Source: a virus. Taken from it: a DNA stretch of 25,449 nt. Shown one piece after another: positions 20,306 to 25,449 of the stretch. The notes beneath the pieces were generated by a model. The model saw only the letters and a program-made list of their open reading frames with translations. It searched no databases and was not told the origin of the DNA. The DNA is taken from IMG/VR virus record IMGVR_UViG_3300006810_006315, positions 1 through 25,449 of that record. One strand, given 5' to 3'. Each line of letters begins with the position of its first letter. Positions within the stretch are counted from its first letter, which is position 1. The translations under genes and the position numbers were made by a program.

Positions 20306-22830
20306 TTTGGTGTATCCTTTTTATATTTGTTCACCAATTTATCAGTACCTTGGTCGCCTGCGCCACCTTCTTCTGATACATCGGCTAGACCACCATCACG
20401 ACGTGCCTTTGATTCAATCTCAGCATCGTCTTTCTTTCTCATATCTCTTTTAGAACGCTTTACGATCTTTTCTTTCTTTTCACGATCTTGCAACTCTTTA
20501 TTAGCATTAGTTGCTAGAGTTTCTTCTTCAGACACATTTTCTCTCATTGAAGCTAAAGACTTTTGAGTTGAAGTCATAGTTCTTTTTGGAAGTTTACGGC
20601 CTGTTTTTACTGACCTTCCCATTGCCTTTGCATGTTCAGCATCTTTAGCACGTTGAATAGCAATAGAGTCACCAGACATTTTAGGAGCGCCTTTTCTACG
20701 TGGTGCTTCATCTAGTTCTACTTCTTCTTTCATGCGATTCATTTTGCTTAAAGCTCTTTCATGGCGAGCTTTCTTATTCATAGCTTTAATCATATCGTCA
20801 TGTGTTCTTGCACGAGACATATCTGCATGAGCATCTTTCAATCCTTGAGAATGATGAGCATGTTCTGAATCAAAATCTTCTGTCTTAGCACCACGTAAAG
20901 CTTTAAATGTTTTCTTCATAGCATTACGATCAGCCATCTTCAAACCTTTTTCACGCTTAGACATTGTTTTTAGATCTGATGAATGATCGCCTTTGCGAAG
21001 AATGTTTGCTACCGCAGAATTAGTTGCACGATCCTTACTATATTTTGCTTTATTTCTATAACTATCCATTGCCTTTGGAGTATCTAGTACTTCATCAACT
21101 TGTTCTACTTCTTCTTTCTTAGAACCACGAACCTTAGCTGCTAAATCAGAGTCAGCCTTGCCCCATGTACCAGATGACTTAGTTACAAATGAGTTAACAC
21201 GAGCATGTCCCCATTGTTCTGGAGTTGTACCAGGACGATGACCTGATTTCCAAGCTGCTACACCACGGTTGTAAACTTGACGAAGAACACCCATTGGCAT
21301 TCCTGTCTTCTCAGCTTTTTTCTTCAATGACGCTGTAGGATCTTCATTAAGCTCAAGAGCAAAATCTTCTGTAGATTCAACTAGATTTACCAACTCTTCT
21401 GTAAGGTCTGGCTTTTGTCTATACATCTTAAAGCGTTTGTCGAACTTAACCTTACCATTCTTATCCATTAGCATATGAGGACGTTTAGTTACATATGATC
21501 CCCACATTTCATGCAATGGCTCTGAGCCATCACCTTCACACATGCATGGCTCGGCATGACATACACCGCATACCCACTCGTTTAGATCTTCACCATACAT
21601 CTGACGATATTTCTTAGTATGCTTAGAAAGTTTTGTTTTGACTCTTTCACCATCTTTACCGATGTCGCCCGGTGCATCCTTATAGTTAGAATCTTTGTCT
21701 GCTCCGTCGCCTGGCTTTTCAGCGTACTTTTTAAAGTGTGCTGCTCTATCGTCTTTCTTATCCTTTGGAACACCTTTATAATAATCTTCCATGAATGTTT
21801 CAAAACGAGAGTTTAGATCTACATCCTCTTTTTTAACCATCGACTTACGACGATCTCTTTCTTTTTGCTTTACAGAAGGTAGAAGCTTACGAGCCATCAT
21901 CTCAATTCTTTTCTTTGAGATCTTTGCAATGCGCTTTTCGATTACTTCTTTTTCGCCAGCTGATAACTCAGCGAATCTTCTATTCTTTGAGAATCTTTGC
22001 TTTAGATTCATAATAGCTTGTTTACGTGCTCTCTTCTTCAGAGTCTCCATAGTAGCAGTTCTATGCTTTGCTTTCTCTTGTCCACGCTTGATTTTATGTT
22101 TCATGCGTTTCATGAGCAATGCACGCTTACGGCGTTGTTGACGATTTAGGATTTCGTCTAGTTGTTCGCCTTCAAATGATTCGTTATCTTCTGACATATT
22201 CATACCTTTTCTAACGGCTTTTGCAATCTCTTCTGCGTCGCCTTTGAGTTTAGCTGGTAAATTTGATTGGAATTTTTTCATATCTGATGCTGCGTATTCA
22301 CGCATCTTTGTACCTGAGATACCTGAGACGTCGTCTGCATCTGGATCTCTAGCGCCGGCTGAGACTACTTTAATCTCATCGAAATTATATTCTTTGCCGT
22401 TGTATTTGCTTAAGACAGACTCGAACTCTTTTACTCTATCTGATCCGGCAATCAATACAACTCTATTGAAGTTTCTTTCAAGTTGCTTCATAAGTTGAAA
22501 GATTGTTTTAGCATCTGATTTCTTTACAACAGGGCCGAATGCTTTCTGCGCAAATCTAATCTTGTCGCCATAAGCAAGAGGATTCTTCTTTTTATCAAAT
22601 GAATGTGTTAGAAAGATATGAGGCATGCCTTTTTCTGAACGAGCAACTGAGATTACTTTCTGCACCAGTTTCTCGTGACCTGCAGTCATAGGATTCATAC
22701 GACCCCATGCAAATACTGCAGTGCCTTTCTTTGCTTCATCTAGTCTTGGTTCTACGTCGATGTATTGGCCAGGATCAAATTCCTTAAAGCCTTTCACCTT
22801 TTTCTTTTTATCTTTTGCCTTGTCAGACAT
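20299..22830 (-). CDS. Multidomain nucleotidyltransferase polyprotein, putative packaged head protein
   Basis: The 843 residues form several modules. A ~32-residue leader ends in RLDEA. Residues 33-~215 are a nucleotidyltransferase (GRMNPMTAGHEKL at 43-55 with the xxGH motif, SGTKMR at 172-177), related to NMN adenylyltransferase-type enzymes. After QLDE226 comes a very basic helical domain (227-~335), then a SKHTKKYRQMYGE segment with a CGVCHAEPCMC cysteine cluster (421-431). ELNE496 precedes a domain with GVLRQVYNRGVAAW and GHRPGTTPEQWG, recurrent in marine phages. QVDE580 and EEVELDEA (702-709) precede two Lys/Arg-rich tails. The motifs fit T4-type prohead protease sites. A TATAAATA late promoter precedes it. 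Enzyme substrate unknown. Confidence 0.78.
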   Translation of the reverse strand: MSDKAKDKKKKVKGFKEFDPGQYIDVEPRLDEAKKGTAVFAWGRMNPMTAGHEKLVQKVISVARSEKGMPHIFLTHSFDKKKNPLAYGDKIRFAQKAFGPVVKKSDAKTIFQLMKQLERNFNRVVLIAGSDRVKEFESVLSKYNGKEYNFDEIKVVSAGARDPDADDVSGISGTKMREYAASDMKKFQSNLPAKLKGDAEEIAKAVRKGMNMSEDNESFEGEQLDEILNRQQRRKRALLMKRMKHKIKRGQEKAKHRTATMETLKKRARKQAIMNLKQRFSKNRRFAELSAGEKEVIEKRIAKISKKRIEMMARKLLPSVKQKERDRRKSMVKKEDVDLNSRFETFMEDYYKGVPKDKKDDRAAHFKKYAEKPGDGADKDSNYKDAPGDIGKDGERVKTKLSKHTKKYRQMYGEDLNEWVCGVCHAEPCMCEGDGSEPLHEMWGSYVTKRPHMLMDKNGKVKFDKRFKMYRQKPDLTEELVNLVESTEDFALELNEDPTASLKKKAEKTGMPMGVLRQVYNRGVAAWKSGHRPGTTPEQWGHARVNSFVTKSSGTWGKADSDLAAKVRGSKKEEVEQVDEVLDTPKAMDSYRNKAKYSKDRATNSAVANILRKGDHSSDLKTMSKREKGLKMADRNAMKKTFKALRGAKTEDFDSEHAHHSQGLKDAHADMSRARTHDDMIKAMNKKARHERALSKMNRMKEEVELDEAPRRKGAPKMSGDSIAIQRAKDAEHAKAMGRSVKTGRKLPKRTMTSTQKSLASMRENVSEEETLATNANKELQDREKKEKIVKRSKRDMRKKDDAEIESKARRDGGLADVSEEGGAGDQGTDKLVNKYKKDTPNC

Positions 22831-22862
22831 GAGTCTACCTTGTTTTCATGTAAAGCTTTTTT

Positions 22863-23585
22863 CTATTTATAATCATGAGGCATTACCGATGCCGCAAAGT
22901 TGGTCTTGAATGATTCTAACATTTGACCAGTGTTGTTATGAATTGCACTTCTACCCCAGATAGTAGAATCTCTTAGCCATCCCATAGCACAAATTGGATC
23001 AGTCATAGCAATAGGAACCTTTGTATAGTTTGCTCTTGTATGCATAAAGTGTCGATTATCAATTGCTTCTGTAATACCTTCCATCTCACAATCTTGTACG
23101 AGTTTCTGAGCAGTTCTCCAAGTAAGTGCATAGGCATGAGAACCAGGAGCAAACGCCATATCAACAATACGTTTGGGAGGACCAGCTACCTTCGCATTAT
23201 ATTTTTCATAGTCTGGATACTTATAACCCATATGGATAATCTTACCATCTGGAATATCCAATGTCAATGGATGAAGCATTATAGCATCATGTTCTAAGAT
23301 TACAGCACATTCATGATTATCAGCAATCTTTTTCCACAAAGCAAGATGGCTCATAGTGCAACCGGCAGCGCCCGGCTGCATGCGTTTTACTTTTTCAACT
23401 CTAACTCCTGCAGTTTCTGCAAAGTTTTGCCATTGATAGATTTCTTGCTGGCCAGTTCTTACGTTATAGCCATCATAATATTCCCATTCAATACCGAGAT
23501 TGTCACACGACTTTGCAGTATCTGCTGCGTAACGTTTTGACATCTCGGTGTCAATTCTCACAATATAGGTCTTTTCAACCTTCAT
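22863..23585 (-). CDS. Glycosyltransferase family 25-like protein
   Basis: The 240-residue protein has the GT25 signatures: an N-terminal TYIVRIDTEMSKR, PGAAGCTMSHLALW (71-84) and AVILEHDA (94-101), where the acidic pair would bind the nucleotide-sugar metal. GT25 enzymes transfer galactose and similar sugars in lipooligosaccharide synthesis. It starts in an ATGA overlap with the Caps_synth-type gene and its TAG stop is part of the next late promoter. The target may be a virion protein, host surface glycan or modified DNA base; sequence alone does not decide. Confidence 0.86.
   Translation of the reverse strand: MKVEKTYIVRIDTEMSKRYAADTAKSCDNLGIEWEYYDGYNVRTGQQEIYQWQNFAETAGVRVEKVKRMQPGAAGCTMSHLALWKKIADNHECAVILEHDAIMLHPLTLDIPDGKIIHMGYKYPDYEKYNAKVAGPPKRIVDMAFAPGSHAYALTWRTAQKLVQDCEMEGITEAIDNRHFMHTRANYTKVPIAMTDPICAMGWLRDSTIWGRSAIHNNTGQMLESFKTNFAASVMPHDYK
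22864..22871 (-). promoter_or_regulatory. T4-type late promoter TATAAATA (nucleotidyltransferase polyprotein)
   Basis: Exact T4 late consensus on the minus strand, 33 bases before the ATG. The GT25 stop TAG (22865-22863) is read from the end of the motif. Confidence 0.72.
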
Positions 23586-24283
23586 ATCAATAATCCCTTT
23601 ATCAGTTTGTTGTTCATTAACATATTAGACTGGCCTCTTGTTAATTTGTAAAGAGGAGCCGTCATGTCTTTAAATGGCAGATTATCTAATCTTTCCTTTA
23701 TATAAGGTGCAAAGTAATGTGGATTTGTTCCATCCTTTGCCATTGGCTGCCAGTTAGCTTTATACTTAGAAGCTAGTACCCATTGATCTTTAAATATCGG
23801 ATCAACATGAAATAGATGATCAAATATACAATGAAACCAAAGATACACATCTGGCTTTTGTCTACCGTTGTCCCAATATTTATTGACTTCATCACAGAAG
23901 GTTTTAACTATATGGTTATCTTTATCACCTACGAGAAACCAACTGCATATCATATTGGCTGGTGTAGGATCTGAGAAGGCCCAGAATCCTTGTTTAACAT
24001 ACATATGCAGCCATTCCTTCAACGGCCTATTACATAAAACGGTAGCATCTGACCAGATACCACCGTGCTCTTTAAGTAAATTAATTCTTATAATATCAGA
24101 TCTTGCTGCTAGCGATTTTGGTTGGGCGATTGGATAATCAATATAATCTTTTAAATTTTCATTATTCAATTCAACCACTTCATAATCAGGATTCCATTTC
24201 TTCCAACTCTTTAAACATTCTTGAGTAATTGCTGGTGAGTTTTCAAACCCGTCGTGCCAGTACATCCAGATAGTTTTATTCAT
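23582..24283 (-). CDS. Capsular-polysaccharide-synthesis-type glycosyltransferase (Caps_synth/GT32-like)
   Basis: The 233-residue protein opens IWMYWHDGFENSP and has RSDIIRINLLKEHGGIWSDA (61-80) followed by Thr81, the sugar-binding region of the Caps_synth/Gly_transf_sug families. D79-A-T takes the place of the usual DxD. NPDYEVVELN and AFSDP fit the same fold. It probably adds a sugar to a polysaccharide or glycoprotein. GGAGGT gives it one of the strongest ribosome sites in the window, inside the end of the sulfotransferase frame. It overlaps the GT25 gene by ATGA, so the two probably act in sequence. Confidence 0.84.
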   Translation of the reverse strand: MNKTIWMYWHDGFENSPAITQECLKSWKKWNPDYEVVELNNENLKDYIDYPIAQPKSLAARSDIIRINLLKEHGGIWSDATVLCNRPLKEWLHMYVKQGFWAFSDPTPANMICSWFLVGDKDNHIVKTFCDEVNKYWDNGRQKPDVYLWFHCIFDHLFHVDPIFKDQWVLASKYKANWQPMAKDGTNPHYFAPYIKERLDNLPFKDMTAPLYKLTRGQSNMLMNNKLIKGLLI

Positions 24284-24602
24284 ATCCGAATACCTCCAAA
24301 TCTGTTTTGATCAAAGGAAGAAGTTGATTTTTTATTCCTTGATCGATTTCGTAATTTTTCTTTTCTGTTTTATTTACATGCGGAAATTTTACTTCTACCC
24401 CGAATACCTCTGATAGTCTCTTTTCAGCTTTATCTATTTCTTCTAATTTGAATACGTCATCAACGGCAAGCTTACCTTCTTCATTGAATACAAATTTCCA
24501 TTGTGGAGTGTTGTGAGGCCTAAGATTGTTGCTTAGGTTATTATCTGCGAAACGCTTTTGCATTTCTATTTGATCCTGGAATGAGTGATTTGTCATGCGC
24601 AA
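24276..24602 (-). pseudogene. C-terminal part of a sulfotransferase, separated by an in-frame TAG
   Basis: This 108-residue frame continues the reading frame of the segment at 24624-24923 after one TAG codon and seven sense codons (VHWKRKH). It contains VFKLEEIDKAEKRLSEVFG, FPHVNKTEKKNY and DLEVFGYE, the normal C-terminal third of Sulfotransfer_2-type enzymes (lid helix, Asn/Lys contact, FGY ending). It has no good ribosome site of its own: the first starts are TTG 24602 and ATG 24596. It is therefore better read as part of one interrupted gene (24276-24923) than as an independent protein. Its sequence is not visibly degraded. Confidence 0.75.
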
Positions 24603-24623
24603 ATGCTTTCTTTTCCAATGAAC

Positions 24624-24923
24624 CTAGGATACAAATCGATGCCAAGGATTTCTTACAAAAGCAAACTTATAATTTGAGTTTAAAAAATCGTTTACTTGAT
24701 ATCTTCTGCAATCCCATACACTCAGATGCTGAGTTTCTGAATGTTGAAGTCCACGTACATAATTACCAAAATGATACTTACTTCCTACTTCCCTACCAAG
24801 AGATCCAAACACATTTTCCATATTAGGATATAGTCCATCTAGATTAAAGAAGTATTGCTCTATAGAAGAACCACCACACTTAGGTATATGAATGAAATAA
24901 GAATTAAATTTAGGTATGTACAT
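24624..24923 (-). CDS. N-terminal part of a sulfotransferase (ends at in-frame amber codon)
   Basis: The 99 residues include YFIHIPKCGGSSIE (9-22), the phosphosulfate loop of PAPS-dependent sulfotransferases (2-O-sulfotransferase/Sulfotransfer_2 type), HLSVWDC, and FAFVRNPWHRFVS (87-99), the 3'-phosphate-binding motif. TAG follows directly and the frame then continues with the family's C-terminal part. GAGG precedes the ATG, and a terminator plus late-promoter-like motif lies upstream. As it stands the product would lack the lid and catalytic C-terminus and is probably inactive unless the amber is read through. Its neighbours suggest glycan sulfation. Confidence 0.8.
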   Translation of the reverse strand: MYIPKFNSYFIHIPKCGGSSIEQYFFNLDGLYPNMENVFGSLGREVGSKYHFGNYVRGLQHSETQHLSVWDCRRYQVNDFLNSNYKFAFVRNPWHRFVS

Positions 24924-24942
24924 TATATAGCCTCATCATATT

Positions 24943-24965
24943 AAAAAAGGGGCCGCAGCCCCTTT
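24943..24965 (-). terminator. Rho-independent terminator behind the DUF1127 operon
   Basis: An 8-bp stem (AAAGGGGC with GCCCCTTT) and a 4-base loop are followed on the minus strand by six U residues. It lies 22 bases after the stop of the small companion gene, the clearest terminator in the window. On the plus strand the following bases are also T-rich, but no plus-strand gene needs it. Confidence 0.85.
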
Positions 24966-24972
24966 ATTTATT
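24965..24972 (-). promoter_or_regulatory. Late-promoter candidate AATAAATA abutting the terminator
   Basis: The motif touches the terminator stem, so a transcript initiated here would begin within the hairpin. It is 41 bases before the sulfotransferase ATG. Confidence 0.5.
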
Positions 24973-24987
24973 CAACTTTTATAGAAC

Positions 24988-25164
24988 TTATCTGTTCTTA
25001 ATCTTCTCAATTTGCATCATGCAATTCTTTGCTTCGTCGTAATAACCTAGTGAAGCAAGGTGTGATGCTGCTCTTGCATATCCTGCTACTTCGCAGAAAT
25101 TACTAAAGCCTGTCCAAAATCCTTGTAGTGGCGCGAAAGTGTATTTCATTACTAGTGTGGTCAT
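24988..25164 (-). CDS. Small (58 aa) companion of the DUF1127 gene
   Basis: The ATG at 25164 overlaps the DUF1127 stop (TAATG), giving 58 residues; a TTG three codons upstream is less likely. The sequence (KYTFAPLQGFWTGFSNFCEV, then AGYARAASHLASLGYYDEAK) is a compact helix pair ending in a basic tail. I do not recognise a family. The alternating aromatic and Ala-rich pattern recalls small alphaproteobacterial proteins of DUF1127-like size. It is co-transcribed with the DUF1127 gene and ends at the terminator. Confidence 0.72.
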   Translation of the reverse strand: MTTLVMKYTFAPLQGFWTGFSNFCEVAGYARAASHLASLGYYDEAKNCMMQIEKIKNR

Positions 25165-25415
25165 TATACCCAACCTTTTAAGTTCTCGTTTGATTCTGCA
25201 ACTCTTTTGAAACTTACATCATCGTGTGCAATGCTCCAAATGTCGCCACGGCAGATACCAATGTCGTTTAGTTCACGATCACTCAGTTTTGATAGTTCTT
25301 TGATTGTTGCGTTGATTCTTGATCTGTTTTCAAGTTTTCTGTTGAGGTCGCGGAAGAATTCTACTACTCCGCCAAAGTTTAGCCATTCACTGGCTGCAAT
25401 AACATATTGTGTCAT
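25164..25415 (-). CDS. DUF1127 (YjiS-like) protein
   Basis: The 83-residue protein has the DUF1127 core in residues ~35-60: IKELSKLSDRELNDIGICRG, then DIWSIA. This short Arg/Leu-rich module is abundant in Alphaproteobacteria. Studied cellular members (CcaF1 of Rhodobacter and small proteins of Agrobacterium) bind RNA or affect RNA turnover and phosphate or stress responses. A longer N-terminal part (1-34) contains FFRDLNRKLENRSR. AGGA lies before the ATG. In a phage it could redirect host RNA metabolism; this is inference. It is the first gene of the short unit closed by the terminator at 24943-24965. Confidence 0.85.
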   Translation of the reverse strand: MTQYVIAASEWLNFGGVVEFFRDLNRKLENRSRINATIKELSKLSDRELNDIGICRGDIWSIAHDDVSFKRVAESNENLKGWV

Positions 25416-25449
25416 TTTGTTTTTCCTATATATATGTGTATGTGATCCG
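25416..25449 (-). other. Leader of the DUF1127 gene, cut by window edge
   Basis: The 34 bases contain the ribosome site (AGGA) and a TATATATA stretch on the minus strand that may be a -10 region, but the -35 region would lie beyond the window. No firm promoter call is possible. Confidence 0.3.

Noticed and set aside
23877-23884. AATAAATA on the minus strand inside the Caps_synth-type gene
   Set aside because: Internal to a coding region with no downstream start at suitable distance.
967-24826. Many plus-strand open frames of 60-170 codons
   Set aside because: All lie antisense to recognisable minus-strand genes, lack protein-family motifs and have no consistent ribosome sites; they follow from the codon pattern of the real genes.
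24276-24923. Genome-wide recoding of TAG as a sense codon
   Set aside because: TAG serves as the plausible natural end of the primase (12550-12548) and GT25 (22865-22863) genes, and no other gene shows an in-frame TAG; one interrupted gene does not support a changed code.

Overview
The window reads as one continuous piece of a T4-like (myovirus-type) tailed-phage genome. Every supported gene lies on the minus strand, genes overlap or abut (ATGA, TAATG and GTGA junctions are common), and spacers are rarely over 80 bases. Phage hallmarks are a gp67-type prohead core protein, a gp61-type primase, NrdA/NrdB/glutaredoxin, ThyX, a spanin pair in overlapping frames, a GH19 endolysin, and nine T4-type late promoters ([A/T/G]ATAAATA). 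A 5-aminolevulinate synthase of the alphaproteobacterial (C4) type and a DUF1127 protein point to an alphaproteobacterial, probably marine, host. This is inference; the host itself is not visible.

In transcription order (right to left): (1) 25415-24988, a DUF1127 protein and a small companion, ending at a strong hairpin terminator. (2) 24923-22863, a glycan module: a sulfotransferase split by an in-frame amber codon, a Caps_synth-type glycosyltransferase and a GT25 glycosyltransferase. (3) 22830-15932, a head/virion module: an 843-residue nucleotidyltransferase multidomain protein, then four proteins whose N-termini resemble the T4 capsid-targeting sequence, a small virion protein and two conserved phage proteins. 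Several carry (L/I)-x-E motifs like those cut by the T4 prohead protease. (4) 15935-13602, lysis: GH19 endolysin, gp67, i-spanin and o-spanin, and a coiled-coil protein with a C-terminal membrane segment. (5) 13549-8073, replication and dNTP supply: primase, ThyX, NrdA, NrdB, glutaredoxin. (6) 8043-6199, ALAS, a small unknown and a DUF454 membrane protein, a likely metabolic cargo operon. (7) 6199-1, a second glycan/methylation module: methyltransferase, dTDP-glucose 4,6-dehydratase-like protein, second methyltransferase, GT17-sulfotransferase fusion, coiled-coil protein, secreted SleB-type hydrolase, small unknowns, short UDP-glucose dehydrogenase and a cytidylyltransferase cut by the window edge.

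Control appears two-tiered. Two near-consensus sigma70 promoters sharing the decamer GGTTGACATT precede the SleB hydrolase and the primase. Nine T4-like late promoters precede head, lysis and glycan genes and, unusually, nrdA and the ALAS gene. Seven of the nine are fused with the stop codon of the preceding gene. The most interesting system is the set of putative capsid-packaged, protease-processed cargo proteins at 17712-22830. No tRNA, CRISPR, insertion sequence, integrase or attachment site was seen, and no stretch over 300 bases lacks a gene.
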